64,000 bases of DNA from Melioribacteraceae bacterium (GTDB lineage: Bacteria > Bacteroidota > Ignavibacteria > Ignavibacteriales > Melioribacteraceae). Of the stretch, positions 1-9,464 are shown one piece after another. Position 1 is the first letter of the stretch. Every line of letters starts with the position of its first letter. Both the position numbers and the translations under genes were made by a program. Under the pieces are notes generated by a model. The model was not told where the DNA came from. It saw only the letters and a program-made list of their open reading frames with translations, and searched no databases. The stretch is from contig JAOADJ010000032.1 in assembly GCA_026417375.1 (NCBI GenBank), positions 55,501 to 119,500 on the forward strand. The letters are read 5' to 3'.

Positions 1-68
1 TTGATTTAACAGATTATAAAACTTTCGAAGAGCTAAAAAATTGGAATATTGAAAAAATTAATGATTAG
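1..68 (+). CDS. C-terminal tail of an upstream CDS truncated by the window edge (..DLTDYKTFEELKNWNIEKIND*)
   Basis: Frame 3 is open from the window edge to TAG at 66-68, immediately before the next same-strand CDS. Confidence 0.5.
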   Translation, partial: DLTDYKTFEELKNWNIEKIND

Positions 69-74
69 TTAATA

Positions 75-2201
75 ATGAAATTAATTCTTGGAATAGAAAA
101 TTTATTTTTTGTGTTTGATGCAAATAAATACTTTTTACTTGGTTTGGTTTTAATTACAATTTTATTTTCTTTTTTTATTTATAAATATACTGTTCCAAAT
201 ATCACCAAAACGAAGAAAATATTTTTAACTTCCGTTCGAAGTTCAATTCTAATTTTAGTCTTATTACTTCTTTTTGATACATCAATAAATTTTATAAATA
301 AAATTGAGCAAAAGTTATTTACTTATGTTTTTATTGATAACACAAATTCAATTGTTACAAAGGATAGTTTAAGCAATTCAGATAAAATTGTTTATCTTTT
401 AAATAATATTTCTCAAAAAGAAAATGGAAATGTTAAATATTTTTCTTTTGGGAATAATGTTGAAGAAATAAATAATTTTTCTTCACTTAAATTCAATTTA
501 CAAGGGACTAATTTTAATTCACTTTATAATTTTATCAATAAAAATAAAAATGAGATTAAGAATGTTTTAATAGTTAGCGATGGTAATATTAATGAAGGTG
601 AAGACCCAACTTATTATTTTGAAAAGTTACAAATACCAATTTTTTCAATTGGAGTTGGAGACACAACATCACAAAAAGATATTGAGATTAAAGATGTAAT
701 TTATAATCAGTTTAATTATGTTAATAAAGAATCAAAAATAGAAGTGATAATTTTAAATAGTGGATTTGGTAACAAAAATATAAATGTAAAGTTATTTGAG
801 GAGGATAAATTAGTTTCGCAAAAAATTGAAATATTAAATTCAGAGGGATTTAATAAAATTTATTTTACCATAAAACCAACCAAATCGGGTGAAATCAAAT
901 ACAGAATTGAAATTGATAAATTCGGAAATGAAATTTCATTAATTAATAATACTAAAATTTTTTATATAAATATTTTACCATCAAAAATTAAAATTGCATT
1001 AATATCAGATGTCCCAAGTAATGATGTCTCCACAATTTACAATTCACTTAAAAAAGATGAGAATTTTCAAATAAATAAATATTATAAAATTACTGACACA
1101 AAATTTTGGATTGAACCAAAAGAATTTCAAATAGATAGTTCTGATATTTTATTTTTTATAAACTTTCCAACAATAAATACAACACAAAATGAATTGAATA
1201 AATTTTCTGAAATTATTAGTAAAGGGAAACCATATTTCATTTCCATTTCAAACTATACATCGCTTGATAAATTATATTTCTTAAATCAAAGTTTACCTTT
1301 AACAATAAAGCCAAGTATTTCTGAAAGCAGAAAAGTTCAACCAGATATTTTGTTAAATGAATATACTTCATACTTTTCTCAATTAACAAGCAGGAATGAT
1401 ATATGGAATAAATTAGCTCCGATTGATCAAGTAAATTTTACTTTTCAATTGAAAACAGATAGTAAAACTTTAGTTAAATCTTTTTTTAAAAATGCTGATT
1501 TAGAAACTCCATTAATCTCGATCAGGAATATTGGAAATGAAAGAGTTTTTTTATTTAATGGATATAACTTTTGGTATTGGAATTTCCAAAATGTAGAAAA
1601 TAATCAGGATTTTGTTTCAAATTTTTTTATTGAGATTGCAAAGTGGTTAAACCAAGCTAAAAACAAAAAATATTTTTCCGTAACCACAAACAAAAAATAT
1701 TTTTCACAAAATGAACAAATTGAATTTAGAGCTGAGTTATATGACCAAACTTTTAATCCAATTGATACAAGTAATGTATTATTAAAAATAAATAACGATA
1801 ATGAAATAAAACTTAATCCGATTGGAAATGGGATTTATGCAGGTGAGTTTAACCCAGAAACAACTGGTGAATACTTTTACGAAGCATCTAACAGCTATTA
1901 TAAAAATAACTACTCAAAACAAAATGGAAGATTTTTCGTTTCATCTATTCCTATTGAAAAAACTTCATTTGGTTTAAATGATAAATTTCTAAAACAAATT
2001 TCATATTCAACAAATGCTAAATATTTTTACATTGATGATAAAAATTTTCAAATTGATGAACTATTGAGTTTTAATAATATTAAACAATATTCAACTACAA
2101 AGACAGAATTAAAATTAATTAATGAAAAATATTTTTTAATAATTATTTTATTTTTGCTTTTACTTGAATGGTTTATTAGAAAAAGATCTGGAATGATATA
2201 A
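75..2201 (+). CDS. Membrane protein with VWA-like domain (hypothetical)
   Basis: 708 aa; two N-terminal TM segments, VWA-like motifs 'FIDNTNSI' and 'VLIVSDGNINEGED', C-terminal TM segment. Confidence 0.75.
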   Translation: MKLILGIENLFFVFDANKYFLLGLVLITILFSFFIYKYTVPNITKTKKIFLTSVRSSILILVLLLLFDTSINFINKIEQKLFTYVFIDNTNSIVTKDSLSNSDKIVYLLNNISQKENGNVKYFSFGNNVEEINNFSSLKFNLQGTNFNSLYNFINKNKNEIKNVLIVSDGNINEGEDPTYYFEKLQIPIFSIGVGDTTSQKDIEIKDVIYNQFNYVNKESKIEVIILNSGFGNKNINVKLFEEDKLVSQKIEILNSEGFNKIYFTIKPTKSGEIKYRIEIDKFGNEISLINNTKIFYINILPSKIKIALISDVPSNDVSTIYNSLKKDENFQINKYYKITDTKFWIEPKEFQIDSSDILFFINFPTINTTQNELNKFSEIISKGKPYFISISNYTSLDKLYFLNQSLPLTIKPSISESRKVQPDILLNEYTSYFSQLTSRNDIWNKLAPIDQVNFTFQLKTDSKTLVKSFFKNADLETPLISIRNIGNERVFLFNGYNFWYWNFQNVENNQDFVSNFFIEIAKWLNQAKNKKYFSVTTNKKYFSQNEQIEFRAELYDQTFNPIDTSNVLLKINNDNEIKLNPIGNGIYAGEFNPETTGEYFYEASNSYYKNNYSKQNGRFFVSSIPIEKTSFGLNDKFLKQISYSTNAKYFYIDDKNFQIDELLSFNNIKQYSTTKTELKLINEKYFLIIILFLLLLEWFIRKRSGMI

Positions 2202-2204
2202 AAA

Positions 2205-2609
2205 ATGAGCTTTATAAAATTCACAAAAGAAGAAAAAACAAACTTTGCATTAATTGACAAACAACATAAACATTTTGTCGATTTAGTAAACAAACTTTAT
2301 TCATCTTCAATAAATTTTAAATTCGATGACACAGATAAACTCTTTAATCAATTAATAGAATATCTTTCCTTTCACTTTAAGACTGAAGAACAATTAATGC
2401 AAGAAACAAAATTTGAAGGTTATTATTCTCATAAACTTGAGCATGATAGATTTTTAAGAAAACTAAATAAAATCTACAATTCTTTTATTAAAAATAAATT
2501 TGAGTTGGATAAAGACTTTTTTCTCACTTTAAAAAATTGGTTTAAAAATCATTTAGAACTAAATGACAAAAAAATGGGGAATCATTTTGTCAAAATGGGA
2601 ATTAAATAA
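2205..2609 (+). CDS. Bacteriohemerythrin
   Basis: Hemerythrin motif pattern: IDKQHKHF...HFKTEEQLMQ...YSHKLEHDRF...HLELNDKKMG. Confidence 0.85.
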   Translation: MSFIKFTKEEKTNFALIDKQHKHFVDLVNKLYSSSINFKFDDTDKLFNQLIEYLSFHFKTEEQLMQETKFEGYYSHKLEHDRFLRKLNKIYNSFIKNKFELDKDFFLTLKNWFKNHLELNDKKMGNHFVKMGIK

Positions 2610-3348
2610 TCATATAAAATCTCTTATTGATTATATTTTTCCAAGATTCTGTATTTCCTGCCTTCGAAAACTTTCTCTTTCAGAAATTGTAGTTTGTAAA
2701 AATTGTTTAGAATCAATAAAAAATATTTCAGCTGAAGAATTAAAACTTGAATACAACAAAAAATTCAGTAAAGATAATTTTGTAGATGATTTAAAATCAC
2801 TCTACTGGTTTGAAAAAGATAAAATTCTTCAACATATTCTTCATGCATATAAATATGATAATAAAATTTACATTGGTAAATTTTTGGGAGAATTGATTTA
2901 TTCTAATCTTTATGATGAAATCAAAAAATGGAATATAAATTTAATTATTCCAGTTCCACTTCATTCATTAAAAAAAGCACAGAGAGGATTTAATCAATCA
3001 TATTTCATTGCTAAAAGTCTTTCTAAAAAAATTAATATTCCTATAAACACAAAAATTATAAAGCGAAAAAAATATACAGAAACTCAGACAAAAATGAATT
3101 TACTTGAGAGGAAAGAAAATGTAAGAAATGCTTTTATTGTTAAATCAAAAAGTAAAGTCATCGATAAAAAAATAATATTAATTGACGATGTAATTACAAC
3201 AGGTGCAACAATTAATGAATGCGCAAAAGTTTTAAAGGAGAATGGTGCAAAAAAAGTTTATGCTATTTCAGTTGCTATACCAATAGATTACATTCTGTCA
3301 GGTGCTGAAACACCTAAAATTGATAATCCATTTCTTAACACAATTTGA
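2563..3348 (+). CDS. ComF family protein / phosphoribosyltransferase
   Basis: Cys-rich N-terminus (FCISCLRK..CKNCLE), PRTase motif IILIDDVITTGATI. Overlaps the 3' end of the hemerythrin gene; start uncertain. Confidence 0.85.
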   Translation: MTKKWGIILSKWELNNHIKSLIDYIFPRFCISCLRKLSLSEIVVCKNCLESIKNISAEELKLEYNKKFSKDNFVDDLKSLYWFEKDKILQHILHAYKYDNKIYIGKFLGELIYSNLYDEIKKWNINLIIPVPLHSLKKAQRGFNQSYFIAKSLSKKINIPINTKIIKRKKYTETQTKMNLLERKENVRNAFIVKSKSKVIDKKIILIDDVITTGATINECAKVLKENGAKKVYAISVAIPIDYILSGAETPKIDNPFLNTI

Positions 3349-4916
3349 GTAGCAATTACCAAAGAGATTCTTGCTTCAGCAAGATTTTTTTCGCTACCAA
3401 TAATTCTACACTCAGTATAAAACTTATGAAATGTTGAAGCAAGTTCTTCTAAATAGTTTGATATTTTGTGAGGCTCATAATTTTCTGCGCTAACTAAAAC
3501 GACTTCCGGAAATTCAAAAAGTTTTTTAAGTAAATCTTGTTCTACTTCTGAAGTCAACAAATTTAAATTATCAAATGATGGATTCAATTTTTCATCTTTC
3601 GTCATTCTTAAAATTGATGCAATTCTGGCATGAGCATATTGGAGATAAAATACCGGATTTTCATCAGATTGTTTTTTTGCAAGTTCAAGATCGAAATTCA
3701 AATGACTTGTCATGCTTCGCATAATAAAAAAGTATCTAACTACATCAGCACCAACTTCATTAATCAATTCTTCAAGAGTAATATAGTTTGCCTTGCGGGT
3801 TGACATTTTAACAACTTCACCTTTCTGAAGTATAGTTACAAACTGATGAATTAAAACTTTCACTTTATTAGTATCGAACCCCAAAGCTCTAAGACCAGCA
3901 AGAACATCAGGATAAGTTGCATTATGATCTGAACCAAATAAATCAACCATCAAATCGTAACCTCTTTCAAATTTATTTATATGATAAGCAATATCTGGCA
4001 GTCGGTAAGTTGGTTCACCACTTGATTTGACTATCACTTTATCCTGATCATTTCCCAATGCAGTTAATTTTAACCAAACAGCATTATCTTTTTCGTAAGA
4101 TAGATTTAATTCAGAAAGCTTATCTAACAATAATTTTATTTTTCCTTCTTCATAAAGTGAATGTTCATTAAAAAAATTATCCATATTTATTTTAATGGAT
4201 TTCATTGTTTTGATTATATCATCAAAAATTTCTTGCTCAGCTTTCTGTTTAAAAATTCCTTCTGCCTTTTCGTTTTTAATTGATTCGCCATATTCATCCA
4301 ATAATTTTTTAGCAATATCCTTGATATATTCACCTTGATAATAGTCATCTGGAAATTCAATTTTTTCACCAAGCAATTCTAAAAATCTCAATCTTACTGA
4401 ATCTCCTAAAACACGCATTTGTCTGCCAGCATTATTAAAATAATATTCACGTTCAACTTTATATCCAATCCATTCTAATAAATTTGCAACAGTATCTCCA
4501 ACAACTGCATTTCTTCCATGACCAACAGTAAGTGGACCTGTTGGATTTGCAGAAATAAATTCAACTAAAGCTTTTTTGCTTTCATACTTATTGGATTTTC
4601 CATAATTATTATTTTCTTCAATAATTTTTTTAATAATTGTTGGCAGATAATTTTTTGTAAAAAAGAAATTAATAAATCCTGGTCCAGCTATTTCAATTTT
4701 GTCAATTATATTATTGTCATAATCAAAATTTGAAATTATTTCATCAGCAATTTCTTTTGGATTTCTTTTTAATTTTTTAGAAAGTATCATCGCAGCGTTG
4801 GTAGAATAATCGCCATGACTTTTCTGTGAAGGAATAGAAAAAAATAAATCAATATCTTTTAAATAAGGTAACTTTTCAGATGTATTATTAAACAAATCAA
4901 TTAAATATTTTTTCAA
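3288..4916 (-). CDS. argS: Arginine--tRNA ligase
   Basis: EFISANPTGPLTVGHGRNAVVGD (HIGH-type motif), DLFGSDHNATYPDV, C-terminus NGLSILGVSAPDRM. Confidence 0.97.
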   Translation of the reverse strand: MKKYLIDLFNNTSEKLPYLKDIDLFFSIPSQKSHGDYSTNAAMILSKKLKRNPKEIADEIISNFDYDNNIIDKIEIAGPGFINFFFTKNYLPTIIKKIIEENNNYGKSNKYESKKALVEFISANPTGPLTVGHGRNAVVGDTVANLLEWIGYKVEREYYFNNAGRQMRVLGDSVRLRFLELLGEKIEFPDDYYQGEYIKDIAKKLLDEYGESIKNEKAEGIFKQKAEQEIFDDIIKTMKSIKINMDNFFNEHSLYEEGKIKLLLDKLSELNLSYEKDNAVWLKLTALGNDQDKVIVKSSGEPTYRLPDIAYHINKFERGYDLMVDLFGSDHNATYPDVLAGLRALGFDTNKVKVLIHQFVTILQKGEVVKMSTRKANYITLEELINEVGADVVRYFFIMRSMTSHLNFDLELAKKQSDENPVFYLQYAHARIASILRMTKDEKLNPSFDNLNLLTSEVEQDLLKKLFEFPEVVLVSAENYEPHKISNYLEELASTFHKFYTECRIIGSEKNLAEARISLVIATQIVLRNGLSILGVSAPDRM

Positions 4917-4926
4917 AATTTCACCT

Positions 4927-5280
4927 TTAATTATCTTGAATATTTATAACAGGTGCATCACCCCAAAGTTTTTCTAAGTTATAATAATTTCTTGCTTCAG
5001 CTCTAAAAATATGAAGAACAACATCAAAATAATCCATTAAAACCCAATTCAAAGTTTCAAACCCTTCTCTATGCAAACATTTTATACCGCGTTCAATTAA
5101 ATTTTTATCTACTTCATCAGCAATAGCTTTTACTTGTTTATCTGAATCGGCAGAACAAATAACAAAATAATCTGCAATGTTCGATACATTTTTTAAATCA
5201 AGAATTTTAATGTTATATGCTTTTTTTATTTTGGTTAATTCAGCAATTAATTTTGCAAAATCTAATGATTCCAATAACAC
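4927..5280 (-). CDS. rsfS: Ribosome silencing factor RsfS
   Basis: ILDLKNVSNIADYFVICSADS...W.LMDYFDVVLHIF...YYNLEKLWGDAP. Confidence 0.93.
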   Translation of the reverse strand: MLLESLDFAKLIAELTKIKKAYNIKILDLKNVSNIADYFVICSADSDKQVKAIADEVDKNLIERGIKCLHREGFETLNWVLMDYFDVVLHIFRAEARNYYNLEKLWGDAPVINIQDN

Positions 5281-5281
5281 C

Positions 5282-5764
5282 TCATTTAAATGGATTTAAT
5301 GTTAAATAATCTTTTCCAATAATTACACTTACATCTATAAAATAATCTTTGTTTAACTGTTGTATAATGTTCTGTTTTTTAACACCTAATGCTTTTGCAA
5401 CTTCATAAGCATTTGCCATATTTCCCATTCTATCAATAACTAAAGTTTCGTCAAGTTCTGAAGAAATATAATTTCCATAATCTGCTACATCAAAACCCTT
5501 TGATCGTAAATAATCTGTATATCTATCTGCAACTCCATTTACACCGCAACCATTTCTTACATCAACCTGAATAATTTCTGATACTTTCCCTTCTACAATT
5601 TCATCATCAAATTTTGTTGACTTATAAGTTAATTTTACAAAAAGAGAATAACTCATATACACAATAATTGCCAGTAGAAAAAAAAGAGAAATATTTAATA
5701 AAATATTTATAGTTGGAGATTTTAAATTTTTCGGATTTTGTTTAATTGATTTACTTTTTTCCAA
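5282..5764 (-). CDS. LytR C-terminal domain-containing protein
   Basis: N-terminal TM segment, then VDVRNGCGVNGVADRYTDYLRSKGFDV...TLVIDR, a LytR_C-like pattern. Confidence 0.8.
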   Translation of the reverse strand: MEKSKSIKQNPKNLKSPTINILLNISLFFLLAIIVYMSYSLFVKLTYKSTKFDDEIVEGKVSEIIQVDVRNGCGVNGVADRYTDYLRSKGFDVADYGNYISSELDETLVIDRMGNMANAYEVAKALGVKKQNIIQQLNKDYFIDVSVIIGKDYLTLNPFK

Positions 5765-5797
5765 TGCTAACCAAATAACCTATTCTTAATTAAAATA

Positions 5798-6295
5798 CTA
5801 TTCGTTTTCGAAAAACGAATTATTAAAAAATCTACTTCTAAAAAATGGTGAAGACCCATAATAATATGGAGAATAATAATTAAAAGGTGAATTACTATAT
5901 TGTAACATTACAGACATTCCATCGCTGATTTTATAATTCATTTGTAATCGATCAATATAAATTCCATTTATCTGTTTTGAAAAATCTTTACCAAATGAAT
6001 TATAGGGAGAATTCAGAACACTTAATTCAGCAATTAAATTTAGTTTATCACTGAATTTTAGATTCATTGTATTTGTATAAGAACCAATAGCCATTGAACC
6101 AAAACCAAAAGATGAAAATGATAATCCAAAAGAATGATGCATTTGGAAATTTTCAACTCCAAATAAACCTAAAAGTGAACCAAATGATTTGTTATAAACT
6201 CCACTTTTAATATCAACAGGTTTATTTAATTCTTCACGAAATTGACCAAACATAACAGATGATAAAATTAAAAAAAGAATGAATTGTTTTTTCAT
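5798..6295 (-). CDS. Hypothetical secreted protein
   Basis: Signal peptide MKKQFILFLILSSVMFGQ; aromatic/Ser/Phe-rich, no recognised family. Confidence 0.65.
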   Translation of the reverse strand: MKKQFILFLILSSVMFGQFREELNKPVDIKSGVYNKSFGSLLGLFGVENFQMHHSFGLSFSSFGFGSMAIGSYTNTMNLKFSDKLNLIAELSVLNSPYNSFGKDFSKQINGIYIDRLQMNYKISDGMSVMLQYSNSPFNYYSPYYYGSSPFFRSRFFNNSFFENE

Positions 6296-6348
6296 AAATC
6301 ACCTTTCAGATTTTCTTGTTTAACAAGTTTAATCAATCTTTGGTTTCG

Positions 6349-6810
6349 TTATTCAGAAACTTTTACAATCATTTCAACTTCAACAGGAGCATTTAAAGGT
6401 AATTCACTAACACCAACAGCACTTCTTGCATGTTTACCTTTTTCTCCAAATATATTTACAATAAACTCCGAAGCTCCATTTGCAATTTTAGGTTGTGAAG
6501 TAAACCCAGCTTCTGAATTCACAAATACAACTAATTTTACAATTTGCTCTATTTTATCAAGATCATTAATCAAAGTTTTTACAGCACTTAAACAATTGAC
6601 TGCACATATTTTTGCTGCTTCGATTGCATCTTCTTCACTAACATCTTTTCCCACTTTTCCTGTTGCAACTAATTTTCCTTCCTTTGTTGGCAATTGCCCA
6701 GATGTAAAAATTAAATTTCCAGCTTTTTGTGCCGGAACATAAGCAGCCAAAGGTTTTGCGGCTTCGGGTAATTCATATCCTAATATTTCTTTTAATTTTT
6801 CTTCAATCAT
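6349..6810 (-). CDS. RidA family protein
   Basis: GNLIFTSGQLPT...HARSAVGVSELPLNAPVEVEMIVKV. ORF track starts at 6894, but the Met at 6810 (MIEEKLKEILGYELPEA) fits the family length. Confidence 0.88.
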   Translation of the reverse strand: MIEEKLKEILGYELPEAAKPLAAYVPAQKAGNLIFTSGQLPTKEGKLVATGKVGKDVSEEDAIEAAKICAVNCLSAVKTLINDLDKIEQIVKLVVFVNSEAGFTSQPKIANGASEFIVNIFGEKGKHARSAVGVSELPLNAPVEVEMIVKVSE

Positions 6811-6910
6811 AGTTATTCCAAATTTTTCAACACAAATATAATAAACTTGAGCGAAGATTTTTTCAATTAATGTTAATGATTTATATTTTGTCATTAAATA
6901 TGGAGTAAAA

Positions 6911-7675
6911 ATGGTTGGTGAAAAATTTCAAAAACTTTATGAAATTATGAAAAGATTAAGAGTTGAATGCCCTTGGGACAGAGAACAAAATCATGATTCT
7001 ATAAAAGCAGCAACAATTGAAGAGACTTACGAGGTAGTTGAAGCAATAGATCAAAAAGATTTTAATGAATTAAAAACTGAACTTGGAGATTTACTTTTAC
7101 ATATTGTTTTTCATTCAGCTATCGGAGAAGATAATAAAACATTTACTATGGAAGAAGTTATTGATTCAATAACAGAAAAATTAATTAGAAGACATCCGCA
7201 TGTTTTTGGCGATACTAAAGTTAACGGGACAAAAGAAATTCTTAAAAATTGGGAAGAAATAAAATTATCTGAAGGAAGAGATTCAATTTTAGATGGAATT
7301 CCAAAGCAATTACCTTCTTTAGCCCGAGCATTTCGCATACAAGAAAAAGTAAGTAAAGTAGGATTTGATTGGGAACATAAAGAAGATGTATGGAAAAAAG
7401 TAATTGAAGAGATAAACGAAATGCATGAGATGGAAAAAATCGGAGATAAAGAAAAATTAGAAGAAGAAATGGGTGATGTTTTTTTTGCTTTAACTAATTA
7501 TGCAAGATTTTTAGGAATTAATCCTGAAAATGCTTTAAGAATAACAAATGAAAAATTCATAAACAGATTTTTATATGTTGAATCAAAAATTAAAGAGAGT
7601 GGAAAAAATATAACTGAATCAACGTTAGAAGAAATGGATAAATTTTGGGAAGAAAGTAAATTGAAACTAAAATAA
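6911..7675 (+). CDS. mazG: Nucleoside triphosphate pyrophosphohydrolase MazG
   Basis: RLRVECPWDREQ...EETYEVVEAID...ELGDLLLHIVFH...RRHPHVFGD, duplicated EEMGDVFFAL motif. Confidence 0.95.
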   Translation: MVGEKFQKLYEIMKRLRVECPWDREQNHDSIKAATIEETYEVVEAIDQKDFNELKTELGDLLLHIVFHSAIGEDNKTFTMEEVIDSITEKLIRRHPHVFGDTKVNGTKEILKNWEEIKLSEGRDSILDGIPKQLPSLARAFRIQEKVSKVGFDWEHKEDVWKKVIEEINEMHEMEKIGDKEKLEEEMGDVFFALTNYARFLGINPENALRITNEKFINRFLYVESKIKESGKNITESTLEEMDKFWEESKLKLK

Positions 7676-7703
7676 TTCATTAAAAATTTTCATACATATA
7701 AAA

Positions 7704-8654
7704 TCACTTTGAATTATGTTTTTCATAAGCTTCAATAATATCTTTAACAAGTTTATGACGAACAACATCGAACTTATCAAAGTAAACAAACCCGACACCA
7801 TCAACATTTTTAAGAATTTCTTTAACTTGAACCAAACCACTTTGTGAATATGTAGGTAAATCAATTTGTGTAATATCACCGGTTATAATTGCTTTCGAAT
7901 TTGGACCTAATCGAGTTAAAAACATTTTCATTTGCATACCGGTTGCATTTTGTGCTTCATCTAAAATTACATATGCATTATTTAAGGTTCTGCCACGCAT
8001 GAATGCAAGTGGAACAATTTCAATTAAATTTTTTTCGAGATAATTTTTTAATTGTTCTGTTGGAATCATTTCTTCTAATGCATCATAAAGAGGACGAAGA
8101 TAAGGATCAATTTTTTCTTTAAAGTCTCCGGGTAAAAATCCTAAACTTTCACCAGCTTCAACTGCTGGTCTGGCAAGTATAATTTTTCTAACCAGATTTT
8201 TCTTGAAGGCAGCAACTGCAAATGCTACGGCTAAAAAAGTTTTTCCTGTTCCAGCCGGTCCGATAGCAAAGCAAATATCATTTTGCTGAACAGATTTCCA
8301 GTAAGATATTTGATTTGGAGTTTTTGCTTTAATTACATCTTTTTTTGAATATAAAATTATATTATCAACTTCATTTCCATTTACAATCTCTTTCCCTTGC
8401 AGAGTTAAATCAATAATAGTGTAAACATCATTTTGATTTAATTTTCCTGTTGAGTTGAGAACATAAATCATTTCTTTAATAATTTTTTCAATTAGCTCAA
8501 TTTCTTCATTTACTCCCTGAATAAAAATATTTTCACCTCGAACAACAAGGTTTGAATTAAATCTTTCTTCGATTGGTTTTAAATTACTATCATTAAAACC
8601 AATAAATGATAATTGATCTACACCATCTAATTTTATAATCTTTTCAGTTTGCGT
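7704..8654 (-). CDS. phoH: PhoH family ATPase
   Basis: Walker A AIGPAGTGKTFLAVA, EAGESLGFLPGD, AYVILDEAQN. ORF track begins at TTG 8687; an ACG at 8652-8654 follows GGAGG, giving (M)QTEKIIKLDGVD. Start unresolved. Confidence 0.9.
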   Translation of the reverse strand, partial: TQTEKIIKLDGVDQLSFIGFNDSNLKPIEERFNSNLVVRGENIFIQGVNEEIELIEKIIKEMIYVLNSTGKLNQNDVYTIIDLTLQGKEIVNGNEVDNIILYSKKDVIKAKTPNQISYWKSVQQNDICFAIGPAGTGKTFLAVAFAVAAFKKNLVRKIILARPAVEAGESLGFLPGDFKEKIDPYLRPLYDALEEMIPTEQLKNYLEKNLIEIVPLAFMRGRTLNNAYVILDEAQNATGMQMKMFLTRLGPNSKAIITGDITQIDLPTYSQSGLVQVKEILKNVDGVGFVYFDKFDVVRHKLVKDIIEAYEKHNSK

Positions 8655-8676
8655 ATAACCTCCAAAAATAAAAAAA

Positions 8677-8702
8677 GCCCTTCTCAATAAATTGAAAAGG
8701 GC
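8677..8702 (-). terminator. Rho-independent terminator downstream of the LysM gene
   Basis: Minus strand GCCCTTTTCAAT-TT-ATTGAGAAGGGC followed by TTTTTTT; 12-bp stem with one G-U. Confidence 0.85.
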
Positions 8703-8744
8703 ATTATTACATAATTAAAATTAACTTTCAAAATAATTACCTGA

Positions 8745-9443
8745 TTATTTTGTTTCCTGAGTTTGAGGAGCAGGAGCAGGTTTATAATTTCTTCTGATTT
8801 TATCGTATTTAGCTTTTTCTTCTTCAGTCAAGTTAGGAATTTTGAAAATTTGTTTTGGGAAAATTAAATCTGGATTTTTTATTTGGTCACGATTTGATTG
8901 ATAAATCATTGGCCAAGCAAAAGGATTTGCATAATGTTCTTTCTTTTTAGCAATTCCCCAAAGATGATCACCTTTAACAACTGTATAGTCGATATCTTTT
9001 GGTTTTTCTATCCACGCATCTAATTTTCTTTGTAACTGATTGTGAACTTTATCAAAAAATTCCTGAAGAGCAGAAATTTTATTTTTCTTCATTGCATCAA
9101 GTTCAGCTTGACGATCAGCTTTTGGTCCTTCCTGAGCATCAATTTTTGCTGAAAGTTCATTCAAATTTTTTCTGAAGTTTTCAATATCTGCTTTTGTAAA
9201 TCCTAAAGATGCATAAAATTCTTCGATGCATTGATCATAAGTTTTTAATCCATCTCTCATTTTTTTGAGATTAGCAATTTCTGTTTTTAAACTATTTAAT
9301 TCGTTTGTTAATGCTACTTTTTTTTCAGTTAAGCGGTTAATTTCGTTTTGCCATTCTTCTTTAGTCAATTTTTCTTGAGCAAATACATTTGCAACAAAGA
9401 CAAAGAAGAAAGAAGCTAATACTAATAATCTTAAATTTTTCAT
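8745..9443 (-). CDS. LysM domain-containing secreted coiled-coil protein
   Basis: Signal peptide; heptad-rich centre; YTVVKGDHLWGIAKKKEHYANPFAWPMIYQSNRDQIKNPDLIFPKQIFKIP (LysM). Confidence 0.85.
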   Translation of the reverse strand: MKNLRLLVLASFFFVFVANVFAQEKLTKEEWQNEINRLTEKKVALTNELNSLKTEIANLKKMRDGLKTYDQCIEEFYASLGFTKADIENFRKNLNELSAKIDAQEGPKADRQAELDAMKKNKISALQEFFDKVHNQLQRKLDAWIEKPKDIDYTVVKGDHLWGIAKKKEHYANPFAWPMIYQSNRDQIKNPDLIFPKQIFKIPNLTEEEKAKYDKIRRNYKPAPAPQTQETK

Positions 9444-9464
9444 GATGTTTTCTCCTTTACCTTT

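Noticed and set aside
1661-1710. Short direct repeat (AACAAAAAATATTTTTC, encoding NKKYFS twice)
   Set aside because: Low-complexity AT-rich coding repeat; probably chance or simple duplication.
2048-2293. 81-aa minus-strand ORF
   Set aside because: Antisense across the VWA/hemerythrin junction; low-complexity.
6284-6742. 152-aa + strand ORF
   Set aside because: Antisense to a clear RidA gene; Ser/Phe/Thr-rich composition typical of a reverse-strand shadow ORF in AT-rich DNA.
7667-7879. 70-aa minus-strand ORF
   Set aside because: Alternative frame of the phoH 3' end; no start signal or recognisable family.
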